Below, one piece after another: positions 1-7,642 of a stretch of 64,000 bases of DNA. The first letter of the stretch is position 1; each line of letters opens with the position of its first letter. The notes beneath the pieces are model-generated. The model had not been told where the DNA came from. It saw nothing but the letters and a program-made list of their open reading frames with translations, and did not search any database. Source of the stretch: Streptomyces tuirus (GTDB taxonomy: Bacteria; Actinomycetota; Actinomycetes; Streptomycetales; Streptomycetaceae); the NCBI RefSeq assembly GCF_014701095.1, contig NZ_AP023439.1, forward strand, positions 4,452,001 through 4,516,000. Direction: 5' to 3'. The position numbers and the translations under genes were made by a program.

Positions 1-718
1 CGTCGCCCGCGTTGGTGGGGTTCTCGTAGGTGCCGTAGAGATAGCCGGAGGCGGGCAGGCCGAGACGGCCGCAGGCGCCGGTCGCGAGGATCACCGCGCC
101 CGCGCGGACCTGCACGAACTGCCCCGTACGGGTGTTGAAGCCAGCCGCTCCGACGGCCCGCCCGTCCGCCGTGAGGACCCGCACCGGCATCACCCGGTTC
201 TCGATGCGGATCCTCTCCCGCATCTCGCGCCGCCGCAGCTGCCGGTAGAGGACCTTCTTGACGTCCTTGCCCTCCGGCATCGGCAGCACGTAGGAGCCGG
301 AGCGGTGGACCTGGCGGACCGCGTAGTCGCCGTGCTCGTCCTTCTCGAACTTCACGCCGTAGGACTCCAGCCGCTGCACCATGCCGAAGCCGCGGGTGGC
401 GGTCTGGCGGACGGTGGACTGGTCGACGATGCCGTCATTGGCGCGGGTGATCTCGGCGACGTAGTCGTCGGGTTCGGCGCGGCCCGGGATGACCGCGTTG
501 TTGACGCCGTCCATGCCCATGGCGAGCGCGCCGGAGTGGCGGACGTGCGCCTTCTCCAGCAGCAGCACGTTCGCGCCGTGCTCGGCGGCGGTCAGCGCGG
601 CCATGGTGCCGGCGGTGCCGCCGCCGATGACCAGGACGTCGCAGGTCAGTTCCTCGGCGTCGGCGAGGGACGGGACGGCCAGGGGGGTGTCCGCAGGGGG
701 GTTCACGGAGGTGGTCAC
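1..718 (-). CDS. FAD-dependent fumarate reductase/AprA-like flavoprotein (partial, C-terminus off window)
   Basis: The N-terminal 239 residues of a flavoprotein of the succinate dehydrogenase/fumarate reductase/adenylylsulfate reductase alpha family are present. A GTG start at 718 follows an AAAGG ribosome site that overlaps the end of the ABC ATPase gene. About residue 24 begins the dinucleotide-binding stretch VLVIGGGTAGTMAA, then LLLEKA, then SGALAMGMDGVNNAV, which resembles the substrate/FAD loop of AprA. ATGACGRLG followed by YGTYENPTNAGD is typical of the flavin domain end. It is the last visible gene of an operon with a ferredoxin and an ABC importer, so it probably reduces or oxidises an imported small molecule and exchanges electrons with that ferredoxin. 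The substrate is unknown. Succinate dehydrogenase itself is unlikely because no membrane-anchor gene is near. Confidence 0.85.
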   Translation of the reverse strand, partial: MTTSVNPPADTPLAVPSLADAEELTCDVLVIGGGTAGTMAALTAAEHGANVLLLEKAHVRHSGALAMGMDGVNNAVIPGRAEPDDYVAEITRANDGIVDQSTVRQTATRGFGMVQRLESYGVKFEKDEHGDYAVRQVHRSGSYVLPMPEGKDVKKVLYRQLRRREMRERIRIENRVMPVRVLTADGRAVGAAGFNTRTGQFVQVRAGAVILATGACGRLGLPASGYLYGTYENPTNAGD

Positions 719-729
719 CGGGGTGCCTT

Positions 730-1560
730 TCACGTACCGAGCGAGGTGAGGACGTCGCGCCGCAGGGCCACGCGCGCCGGGTCGTCGTGCGCGCCGCGCT
801 CGCGCGGGCGGGGGATGTCCCGGACGGCGACGAGGCCGCCCGCGCCGAGCAGGGCCACGCGGTCGCCGAGGAACAGGGCCTCGTCCACGTCGTGGGTGAC
901 GAAGACGACGGTGGCGCCCGTGCCCTGGAGCACCTCCACCAGCAGGTCCTGCATGCCCGCCCGGTTCTGCGCGTCGAGCGCGCCGAACGGCTCGTCCATC
1001 AGGACGGCGCGCGGGCGCCCGGCCAGGGCGCGGGCCAGCTGGACGCGCTGGCGCTGCCCGCCGGAGACCCGATGCGGCAACTGCCGGGCCTGCGAGCCGA
1101 GTCCGACCCGTTCGAGCCAGGCCCGGGCCTCCTCGCGGCGTTCGGCGCGGGGCACGCCGCGGATGGCGAGGGGCAGTTCGACGTTGGCGCGCAGGGTGCG
1201 CCAAGGGAGCAGGGCGTCCTCCTGGAAGACCAGGGCCCGGTCGGCCGAGGGGCCGGTCAGCGGGTGTCCGTCCTGGGCGATCTCGCCCGCGAGCGGCGCC
1301 AGCAGGCCGGCCAGGGTGCGCAGCAGGGTCGACTTGCCGCAGCCGGACGGGCCGACGACGGTGAGGATCTCACCGGGAGCGACGTCCAGGCCGACCTTGT
1401 CCAGGGCGGGCGCGCCGGGGCGGCCGAGGGAGGCGCCGGTGAGGGTGAGCCGGGTGCCGCGCACCGGGGTGCCGGGGGCGGTCCCGGGGGCCGTCTTGGG
1501 CGAGGCGTCCTTCACATCCCCGGCCGGGGTGTTCGAGACGGTCTCAGACGAGGTGCTCAT
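730..1560 (-). CDS. ABC importer ATPase, nitrate/sulfonate/taurine type (SsuB/TauB-like)
   Basis: This is the 276-residue nucleotide-binding subunit of an ABC importer. Walker A is GPSGCGKST (about residue 73), the signature is VSGGQRQRVQLARAL, Walker B is RAVLMDEPFGALD, and the switch histidine is in VFVTHDVDEALFLGD. The order, spacing and EALFLGD ending are typical of the SsuB/TauB/NrtD family. About 25 extra residues at the N-terminus are low complexity. The ATG at 1560 lies inside the end of the permease gene (17-base overlap), so the two are probably translationally coupled. It energises uptake of the ligand bound by the lipoprotein at 2413-3759. The actual ligand cannot be read from sequence. 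Confidence 0.93.
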   Translation of the reverse strand: MSTSSETVSNTPAGDVKDASPKTAPGTAPGTPVRGTRLTLTGASLGRPGAPALDKVGLDVAPGEILTVVGPSGCGKSTLLRTLAGLLAPLAGEIAQDGHPLTGPSADRALVFQEDALLPWRTLRANVELPLAIRGVPRAERREEARAWLERVGLGSQARQLPHRVSGGQRQRVQLARALAGRPRAVLMDEPFGALDAQNRAGMQDLLVEVLQGTGATVVFVTHDVDEALFLGDRVALLGAGGLVAVRDIPRPRERGAHDDPARVALRRDVLTSLGT

Positions 1561-2416
1561 CGCGTGCCTCCTCGGATCGGGTCCCGCCGGGGGCGGTCGT
1601 GGCCGGTGCCGGTGTCAAGGACCGGTCGGCCCGGGGCGGCCGGGCCCCGGGCACGTACGCGGTGCGGGGCAGCCAGCGGGTGAGCCGGCGGCCCAGGAGT
1701 TCCACGGCCGTGGAGGTGAGCCAGCCGAGGACGCCGATGGTGACCATGCCGACGAACACCCCGGGGTAGTCGACGACCGTGTAGTCCTGCCAGGTGCGGT
1801 AACCCACGCCGTACTGGCCGGAGATCATCTCGGCGGAGATCACACAGATCCACGAGACGCCGATGCCGACGGACAGACCGCCGAACACACCGGGCAGCGC
1901 GCCCGGCAGCACGACCTGGCCGAGGATCCGATACCGGCCGCCGCCCATGGTGCGCACGGCCTCCTCCCACACGGGGGTCAGGGCACGCACCGCGTGCCGG
2001 GTGGAGACCAGGACCGGGAAGAAGGCGGCGGTGCAGGTGATGAAGACGATGCCCTGCTCGTTGGAGGGGAACAGCAGGATCGCGACGGGGACCAGGGCGA
2101 TGGCCGGGATCGGCCGGATCACCTCCAGCACCGGACCGAGCAGGTCCTCGGCGAGCCGCGAGCGCGCCACGAGCACGCCCGTGGCCACCCCGAGGACGGC
2201 CGCCAGCAGGAAGCCGGTGAGGATCCGGGTGAGGCTGTCGGTGAGGTCCGTCCAGTAGTCCGGCCCGGACACCCGGGCGGCGAAGGTCCGGGCCACGTCG
2301 GTGACCGCCGGGAACTGCGAGAAGCGCAGCCACAGGTCGACGTTCAGGCTGGTCAGCGCCTGCCACAGCCCCAGCGCGACGGTCAGCGACAGCACGCGGA
2401 GCGCGTACCGCTTCAC
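1544..2416 (-). CDS. ABC importer permease (SsuC/TauC-like, BPD_transp_1)
   Basis: An integral membrane permease of 290 residues. The chosen GTG start at 2416 overlaps the substrate-binding protein's TGA by four bases (GTGA), and the first residues VKRYALRVLSLTVALGLWQ begin the first membrane helix directly. A longer open frame reaching 2536 would lie inside the preceding gene and was discarded. About six hydrophobic segments are visible. The cytoplasmic loop that docks the ATPase reads EEAVRTMGGGRYRILGQVVLPGALP, the EAA-loop consensus (EAA...G......I.LP). The family belongs to nitrate/sulfonate/taurine importers. Confidence 0.92.
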   Translation of the reverse strand: MKRYALRVLSLTVALGLWQALTSLNVDLWLRFSQFPAVTDVARTFAARVSGPDYWTDLTDSLTRILTGFLLAAVLGVATGVLVARSRLAEDLLGPVLEVIRPIPAIALVPVAILLFPSNEQGIVFITCTAAFFPVLVSTRHAVRALTPVWEEAVRTMGGGRYRILGQVVLPGALPGVFGGLSVGIGVSWICVISAEMISGQYGVGYRTWQDYTVVDYPGVFVGMVTIGVLGWLTSTAVELLGRRLTRWLPRTAYVPGARPPRADRSLTPAPATTAPGGTRSEEARDEHLV

Positions 2417-3759
2417 GACGCCCGCTCCAGGGCGTCGGCGTACGGGACGACCCGCGCCCCGCCGTGCCCGGCGACGTACGCCTGAGCGGTGTCGGGGGCG
2501 ACGAAGGGCAGCAGCTTGTCCCCGTCGGCCACCCACACGGCCTTGTCGGCGAACCAGAGGGTGCCGGTGGTGGTGTCGGGCACGTAGGCGGCGCGCAGGG
2601 CGTCGCGGTGTCCGGCGACGTAACGCAACAGCTTGGAGGGGGAGTCGAACGTGACGGTCTTCGAGGCGCCCTTGGGCCAGGCCTCGCTCGCGGCCGGTGC
2701 GGGCTTCGTGGCGAGATGCTTGGCGTACGCCGCCGGTCCGAGGGCCTTCTTCACGTACCGGTCGTCGACGAAGGAGTCGACGTCCACGTCGCCGGTGAGC
2801 TTCGCCGACTTGAGGATCGACACGTCCTGCTTCAGCGCGGAGACGAGCTGGGGCTTGATGGCCGGGTCGAAGGTGGCGATGCCGTGATCGCCGTTGTAGA
2901 GGTAGACGACCTCGGCGGGCAGGCCCGTCGCCTTCGCGACCTTCTCGGCGGCGTCCACCGGGTGGTCGTTCAGGTAGGCGGTCGCCTCCGCCTGGGCCTT
3001 CAGGAACGCGTCCAGCACGGCCGGGCGCTTCTTCGCGAAGTCCTCGCGGGCGGTGACGCCGTGGAAGGTGGGCAGGTTCAGCCGGGCGCCGTCGTAGATC
3101 GCCTTCGCCTTGCCCTGGAAGGCGAGCAGGCCGGGCCAGGCGACGAACTGGGAGAGCGCGTCCGTGCTGCCCGCCGTGAGCGCGGAGGCGCCGACGGAGG
3201 GCTGCTGGTTGAGCTTCTCGATGCCGTCGTTCGGGTCGATGCCGGCACGTTGGAGAGCCCGTACGAGAGTGCCGTCGGCGGCCGAGCCGACGCTCGTGGA
3301 GACCTTCTTGCCCTTCAGGTCCTTCAGCGAGGTCAGCTTGGAGCCGGGCGCGGTGACGATGGTGTTGAGGCCGCCGCGCAGGTTGTAGCCGGTGACCGAG
3401 ACCAGGCGGGTGGGGCTGTTCAGCTGCTTGCCGCGGGCCGCGTTGATGAGCAGCGGGAAGTCACCCATCGAGCCGATGTCTATCTTCCCGGCGGTCATCT
3501 GGGCGGTGATGGGGGCGCCGGTGGCGTAGTCCTGCCAGTCCACCTTGTAGTGGACGCCGTCGTGCAGGGAGTTCAGCTGCTTCTCGAAGGCGCCGAGCGA
3601 GCGCAGCAGGGTGCCCGCGGTGACGGTGTTGATGGTCCGGGACTGGTAGCCGACGGTGACGGTGACCGTGGAGCCGTTCCCTGCCTCGGCGTCACCGCCG
3701 CAGGCGCTGAGCGGGAGCAGGAGGACGGCGGCGGACGTGGCGACGACTGTGCGTTTCAT
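2413..3759 (-). CDS. ABC importer substrate-binding lipoprotein (nitrate/sulfonate/taurine family)
   Basis: A 448-residue extracytoplasmic binding protein. The N-terminus MKRTVVATSAAVLLLPLSACGG is a lipoprotein signal peptide with lipobox LSAC (Cys20), so the protein should be lipid-anchored outside the membrane. The mature part has the NMT1/THI5-like SBP layout: GYQSRTINTVTAGTL near the start, IDIGSMGDFPLLI, KDLKGKKVSTSVGSAADG and the hinge region near residue 200. It is about 100 residues longer than typical SsuA. The extra C-terminal part (from about 340) includes a segment ending DALRAAYVPDTTTG. It lies second after the ferredoxin in the operon. Ligand candidates are organosulfur compounds, by family membership only. 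Confidence 0.9.
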   Translation of the reverse strand: MKRTVVATSAAVLLLPLSACGGDAEAGNGSTVTVTVGYQSRTINTVTAGTLLRSLGAFEKQLNSLHDGVHYKVDWQDYATGAPITAQMTAGKIDIGSMGDFPLLINAARGKQLNSPTRLVSVTGYNLRGGLNTIVTAPGSKLTSLKDLKGKKVSTSVGSAADGTLVRALQRAGIDPNDGIEKLNQQPSVGASALTAGSTDALSQFVAWPGLLAFQGKAKAIYDGARLNLPTFHGVTAREDFAKKRPAVLDAFLKAQAEATAYLNDHPVDAAEKVAKATGLPAEVVYLYNGDHGIATFDPAIKPQLVSALKQDVSILKSAKLTGDVDVDSFVDDRYVKKALGPAAYAKHLATKPAPAASEAWPKGASKTVTFDSPSKLLRYVAGHRDALRAAYVPDTTTGTLWFADKAVWVADGDKLLPFVAPDTAQAYVAGHGGARVVPYADALERAS

Positions 3760-3774
3760 GATGGTTCGGGCCTC

Positions 3775-4002
3775 TCACCGGAGCAGATAGGGCATGTTGA
3801 CCGTGACGGCTCCGGTGGGGCAGCGGGCCGCGCACGGGCCGCAGTACCAGCACTCGTCGACATGCATGTAGGCCTTGCCGTTGCGCTCGTCGATGGCGAG
3901 GGAGTCCAGCGGGCACATGTCCACGCAGAGCGTGCAGCCGTCGATGCACTTCGACTCGTCGATGGTCACGGGCACGTCGGCCCGCTGGGGCGCCAAGGGC
4001 AT
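3775..4002 (-). CDS. Dicluster 4Fe-4S ferredoxin (AprB-like)
   Basis: A 75-residue ferredoxin with two cysteine sets. The first is CIDGCTLCVDMCP, which has three rather than the usual two residues between Cys1 and Cys2. The second is CWYCGPCAARCP (standard CxxCxxCxxxCP). Each should bind a [4Fe-4S] cluster. The short N-terminus and lack of other domains make it a soluble electron carrier or small beta subunit. A GGAG ribosome site precedes the ATG at 4002. It sits 33 bases after the GntR gene and 15 bases before the binding-protein gene. The likely partner is the flavoprotein at 1-718, an arrangement like AprA-AprB. Whether they form a stable complex is inference. Confidence 0.9.
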   Translation of the reverse strand: MPLAPQRADVPVTIDESKCIDGCTLCVDMCPLDSLAIDERNGKAYMHVDECWYCGPCAARCPTGAVTVNMPYLLR

Positions 4003-4035
4003 GGCTGTCTCCAGGATTGTGCGCGAGCGGGGTGG

Positions 4036-4824
4036 TTACCGGGTCCGGTGCAGCAGGCCGCTCATGGTGATGCGGTCGCCGCGGAAACGAATGAATTCCA
4101 GGTCGACCGGGCGGCCGTCCGCGAGGTGGGTGAGGCGTTCCAGCATGAGGACGGCGGCGCCGCGCGGGGCCTCGAGCACGGCGGCCGAGTGGGTGTCCGC
4201 GCTGACCGCTTCCAGGGTGATCTCGGCGTGGCCGAGGTGCTGGCCGGTGACGGCTTCCAGGAGGCGGAAGACGTCGGTGTTCTCCAGGTCGGCGCCGAGC
4301 AGTTCGGTGCCGATGTCGAGCGGGATGTAGGTGAGGTCGAGGGACAGGGGCAGACCGCCGAGCCTGCGCAGGCGTTCGATGTAGAGGACGTCGGTGCCGG
4401 GCGCGAGCCGGAGGCGGTCGGCGACCGGGGCGGGTGCCGGGGCGGGGCCCACGGTACGGACCTCGTTGGTGACCCGCCCGTGTTCGCGGAGGGTTTCCGC
4501 GAGGCCCATCAGGCGGTCCAGGCCGTGGGGGTACTTGTGGGCCACGACCACGGTGCCGACGCCGGGCTGACGCTCCACGAGACCCTCGGCCCGCAGCAGG
4601 TCGAGCGCCTCGCGGACCGTGTTGCGGCTGGTGCCGTACTCGGTGGCGAGGGTCGACTCGTGGGGGAGCGTGCCGCCGGGGAAGGCGCCGGTGAGCGCCT
4701 GCTGGCGGAGCAGGTCGGCCAGTTGCCGGGCCCGGTCGGCGCGCAGCCGTCGCCGCGCGCGGTGGGCGGCGACGGTGGTCGCGGCTCCCTGTCCGGCGTG
4801 GTCTCGGATGCGGTCACTGGGCAT
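4036..4824 (-). CDS. GntR-family (HutC/UTRA) transcriptional regulator
   Basis: A 262-residue regulator. The N-terminal winged helix-turn-helix spans roughly residues 28-92 (LATEYGTSRNTVREALDLL is the recognition region, GLVERQPGVGTVVV the wing). The C-terminal UTRA ligand domain spans about 110-255, with the DVLYIERLRRLGGLPLS and VDLEFIRFRGDRITM strands typical of HutC-type sensors. The start was placed at ATG 4824. An in-frame ATG at 4836 is also possible and would sit against the palindrome at 4838-4850. It is probably the first gene of the operon continuing into the ferredoxin and ABC genes. By family behaviour it would repress and be released by a small ligand, perhaps the imported substrate. 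Confidence 0.9.
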   Translation of the reverse strand: MPSDRIRDHAGQGAATTVAAHRARRRLRADRARQLADLLRQQALTGAFPGGTLPHESTLATEYGTSRNTVREALDLLRAEGLVERQPGVGTVVVAHKYPHGLDRLMGLAETLREHGRVTNEVRTVGPAPAPAPVADRLRLAPGTDVLYIERLRRLGGLPLSLDLTYIPLDIGTELLGADLENTDVFRLLEAVTGQHLGHAEITLEAVSADTHSAAVLEAPRGAAVLMLERLTHLADGRPVDLEFIRFRGDRITMSGLLHRTR

Positions 4825-4837
4825 GGCTCGGACCATA

Positions 4838-4850
4838 CCTATCCGATAGG
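4838..4850. promoter_or_regulatory. Candidate GntR operator, CCTATC-C-GATAGG
   Basis: A perfect 6-bp inverted repeat with a one-base spacer lies directly upstream of the GntR gene start. Its position between promoter region and start codon suits autoregulation by the adjacent GntR protein. No binding data are available, and the assignment is by position and symmetry. Confidence 0.6.
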
Positions 4851-4964
4851 AAAAGTGGTGTTGCGGGAATGTTGCGCCACCGGGAGTGTGACCTGTTCGA
4901 CTGCTGAGCTGCGGATTCGGCCGGCCCGTGGGGAGATCTGCCACCACGGCACGGGCCCGCCCGG

Positions 4965-5903
4965 CTACGACAGCGCCGTCAGCCCCGGGGCGAACGCGAT
5001 CAGCAGGGGCAGCAGCGGGACGAGCGCGGCCGTCGTGGTGGTCAGGGCGCGGTGCAGGCGGTCCAGCCGGGGCGGCGGTTCCAGGAGCCGGTCGACCCGC
5101 TCGCCCAGCAGACGGTTGCTGGAGGCGCAGGACAGGACGCCGCGGTGCTGGTTGAGCTCGATCAGGGCCAGGGCGGTCGTCAGGTGGCCGCAGCGGCGGG
5201 AGGCCGTGTCGTCGGCGGCCAGTTCGACCAGGCGGTGCGTCTGGTCGCAGAAGTGGGCGAACAGCGGGATGCGGGGGAAGCCGGTGGCCAGGGCGGTGGA
5301 CAGGTGCAGCAGCCAGTCGTGGCGGGCCCGGGCGTGGCCGCGCTCGTGGGTGAGGACGGCGTCGAGCTGGTGGCCGGTGAGGCGGTGCAGGGCGCCCGTG
5401 GTGACGATCAACTGGGGCGGGTTCCCCGGCATCCACCAGGCGTCCGGGTACTCGTCCTCGAGGACCAGCAGCGGACCCCGGGCCGCCGGCAGGCCGGCCG
5501 GCAGGTCGGGGGCGCGTTCGCGCAGCTGGGCGCGGGCCTGGGCGCGGCGCCGGCGCGCCTCGACGAGCTCCCGCGCGAGCATCGCCGTCGTCCAGGCGGC
5601 GCCGCAGGCCAGCAGCAGGGTGAGGGCGGCGGCCCACGGCGGGGCGGTGGACAGGTCGTACGCCGCGGTGACCGCGGGCGGTGCCGGGGCGAACAACTGG
5701 GCGCGGACCGTGCCGAAGACGGCTGCGGCGCCCAGCGAGAGCGCCGTCACGCAGGCCAGCAGGACGGTGGCGACCAGACACTGCCAGACCCACAGCGCGA
5801 CCACCGGTTCCCGCTCGGGCCACCCGGCCCGGGTCAGCGCCCGGGGAACGGGGACGGCGGCCGTCACGGCGACGACGCTCAGCAGGAGCAGGCAGACGGT
5901 CAT
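4965..5903 (-). CDS. M56-family (BlaR1-like) membrane zinc metallopeptidase
   Basis: A 312-residue membrane protease. Four hydrophobic segments are visible: residues 1-18, about 35-60, about 90-105 and the extreme C-terminus (TTTTAALVPLLPLLIAFAPGL). Between the third and fourth lies the zinc site HERGH (within LTHERGHARARHDWLLH), followed downstream by ELAADDTA, the third-ligand region. The LVVTTGAL-like stretch (LIVTTGALHRLTGHQ) is typical of M48/M56. BlaR1/MecR1 relatives signal by cleaving a BlaI-type repressor, but no BlaI gene is next to this one. The start ATG at 5903 was chosen because the first helix begins there. Its substrate is unknown. Confidence 0.87.
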   Translation of the reverse strand: MTVCLLLLSVVAVTAAVPVPRALTRAGWPEREPVVALWVWQCLVATVLLACVTALSLGAAAVFGTVRAQLFAPAPPAVTAAYDLSTAPPWAAALTLLLACGAAWTTAMLARELVEARRRRAQARAQLRERAPDLPAGLPAARGPLLVLEDEYPDAWWMPGNPPQLIVTTGALHRLTGHQLDAVLTHERGHARARHDWLLHLSTALATGFPRIPLFAHFCDQTHRLVELAADDTASRRCGHLTTALALIELNQHRGVLSCASSNRLLGERVDRLLEPPPRLDRLHRALTTTTAALVPLLPLLIAFAPGLTALS

Positions 5904-6010
5904 GGCCACGGGCTCCGGTTCCTCGTCGGAAGAGGGGCGGACACGGGTGGTGCGGGGGAGGGCGGCCGCCGTGCGCGCCGATGACCACGCCGAGCGTGAC
6001 GTACGTGCGG

Positions 6011-6052
6011 GCACACCGCCCCGCGCCCAGTATGACGGGCCGGGCGGTGTGC
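6011..6052. promoter_or_regulatory. 11-bp inverted repeat between M56 peptidase and fumarylacetoacetase genes
   Basis: Arms GCACACCGCCC (6011-6021) and GGGCGGTGTGC (6042-6052) are perfectly complementary, separated by 20 bases. It could be a terminator for the minus-strand fumarylacetoacetase gene ending at 6121 or an operator for the peptidase gene. No T-run follows on either strand. A CATACT sequence in the spacer, read on the minus strand, resembles a -10 element. Confidence 0.5.
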
Positions 6053-6120
6053 GCGAGGGTTCGAACGACAACGGAAGGGACCTCGGGGGCGGCCACCGGC
6101 CGGCCCCCGCGCGTCCGCCC

Positions 6121-7332
6121 TCAGCCCTGGGCCACGCGCCCGGTCACCTCGCCCAGCCCCACCCGGACGCCGTGCGGTCCCGGGGCCCAGGCCGAGAGGG
6201 TCACCTCGTCGCCGTCCTCCAGGAACGTCCGCTTGCCGTCGGGGAGTTCGAGGGGCTCGCGGCCGTTCCAGGTCAGCTCCAGCAGGGAGCCGCGCTCCCG
6301 TTCCGCCGGGCCGCTGACCGTGCCGGAGCCGTAGAGGTCGCCGGTGCGCAGCGAGGCGCCGTTGACGGTCATGTGGGCCAGCTGCTGGGCGGCCGTCCAG
6401 TACATGGTGGAGAAGGGCGGTTCGGAGACGACGTGGCCGTTGACGGCGACGCTGATCCGCAGGTCGTAACCGCCGGGTTCCTCGTCGCTGTCGTCCAGGT
6501 AGGGCAGCAGCTCGTGCGTCCGGGCCGGGGGCGCCACGAGGGCCTCCTCCAGGGCGTCCAGCGGGGTGATCCACGCCGACACCGACGTGGCGAAGGACTT
6601 GCCGAGGAACGGGCCGAGGGGCACGTACTCCCAGGCCTGGACGTCGCGGGCGGACCAGTCGTTGAGGAGGCAGAGCCCGAACACGTGCTCGCGGAAGTCG
6701 CCGAGAGCCACCGGCGCGCCCATCCGGGACGGCACGCCGACGACGAAACCGACCTCGGCCTCGATGTCCAGGCGGACGGACGGTCCGAAGACGGGAGCGG
6801 CGTCCGTGGGGGCCTTGCGCTGGCCGGACGGCCGTGCGACCTCCGTGCCGGAGACGACGACCGTGCCGGAGCGGCCGTGGTAGCCGATGGGCAGGTGCTT
6901 CCAGTTGGGGGTGAGGGAGTCCTCCGCGTCGGGGCGGAAGATCTGCCCGACGTTGCGGGCGTGGTTCTCGGAGGCGTAGAAGTCGACGTAGTCCGCGACC
7001 TCGAACGGCAGGTGCAGCTCCACCGACGACAGGGGGTGGAACAGCGGGGCGACGGTCTCGCGGTGGGACGGCACGGTCACCCAGGCGGTCAGCGCCCGGC
7101 GCACGTCCGACCAAGTCGTGCGCCCCGCGGCCATCAGCGCGTTGAGGGTCGGCCGGGCGAGCAGGGAGGCGTACGGCGAGCCGAGCGCGTGGGCCGCGGC
7201 GCCCGCGTCCAGCACATGGTCGCCGAGCCGGACGCCCACGGTCCGGTGGGACGAACCGGGCAGGGAGAACACGCCGTACGGCAGATTGTGCGGGCCGAAG
7301 GGGTCGCCCTCGGGGACATCGAAGGGGGGCAT
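6121..7332 (-). CDS. fahA: Fumarylacetoacetase (tyrosine/homogentisate catabolism)
   Basis: A 403-residue enzyme that hydrolyses fumarylacetoacetate to fumarate and acetoacetate, the last step of tyrosine/homogentisate degradation. The N-terminal SH3-like domain begins MPPFDVPEGDPFGPHNLPYG, the FAH hallmark. The catalytic domain shows DFYASENHARNVG, LDIEAEVGFVVG (two metal-binding acids) and LLNDWSARDVQAWEYVPLGPFLGKSF (metal-binding Asp and active-site region). The start ATG 7332 was preferred over a longer frame to 7392 because family homology begins there and a GAGG site lies upstream. No other tyrosine-catabolic gene is adjacent, so it appears monocistronic. Confidence 0.95.
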   Translation of the reverse strand: MPPFDVPEGDPFGPHNLPYGVFSLPGSSHRTVGVRLGDHVLDAGAAAHALGSPYASLLARPTLNALMAAGRTTWSDVRRALTAWVTVPSHRETVAPLFHPLSSVELHLPFEVADYVDFYASENHARNVGQIFRPDAEDSLTPNWKHLPIGYHGRSGTVVVSGTEVARPSGQRKAPTDAAPVFGPSVRLDIEAEVGFVVGVPSRMGAPVALGDFREHVFGLCLLNDWSARDVQAWEYVPLGPFLGKSFATSVSAWITPLDALEEALVAPPARTHELLPYLDDSDEEPGGYDLRISVAVNGHVVSEPPFSTMYWTAAQQLAHMTVNGASLRTGDLYGSGTVSGPAERERGSLLELTWNGREPLELPDGKRTFLEDGDEVTLSAWAPGPHGVRVGLGEVTGRVAQG

Positions 7333-7368
7333 CGGGTGCTGCCTCGCTTTCGGGTGTGCCAAGTCGTC

Positions 7369-7384
7369 ACCACGTATTCGTGGT
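7369..7384. promoter_or_regulatory. Candidate operator ACCACG-TATT-CGTGGT upstream of fumarylacetoacetase
   Basis: A perfect 6-bp inverted repeat with a 4-base spacer lies 37 bases upstream of the fumarylacetoacetase start. It is flanked by a further looser GTGTG...CACAC symmetry (about 7354-7394). Such a dyad at a promoter suggests a repressor site for tyrosine catabolism control. The rest of the 7333-7642 gap holds a TTATCCACA nonamer (7531-7539) and a TTGACG hexamer (7555-7560) that may be the -35 of the plus-strand glycan operon, with a poor -10 (GACTCT, 7579-7584). Confidence 0.5.
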
Positions 7385-7642
7385 CGTGCCACACGTTACG
7401 GGTGACACACCGGTCCTGGGCAGAGTCCGAGGAGGTGGAGGGGGACGAACGGGGCAGGTGGGCCCGGGTGGGACCGGACGGGGCGACTCCGGCGGGCCGG
7501 ACGGGACGCCGCATTCGTACGTGCCGGAAGTTATCCACAGGACGCGACGCAATCTTGACGGAGCGGTGCGAACGGGGCGACTCTGGGCGGGTGCCGGAAG
7601 GCCTCGGGGAGGGGGCTTTCCCACGGCACATCTGGGGGGCGG

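Noticed and set aside
1..718. Calling the flavoprotein a succinate dehydrogenase subunit
   Set aside because: No SdhB/C/D-type neighbours exist. The neighbouring ferredoxin and ABC importer, and the AprA-like GMDGVNN loop, argue for a different role.
7531..7539. Replication origin near the single TTATCCACA
   Set aside because: Only one nonamer is present and no dnaA/dnaN/gyrB genes are nearby.
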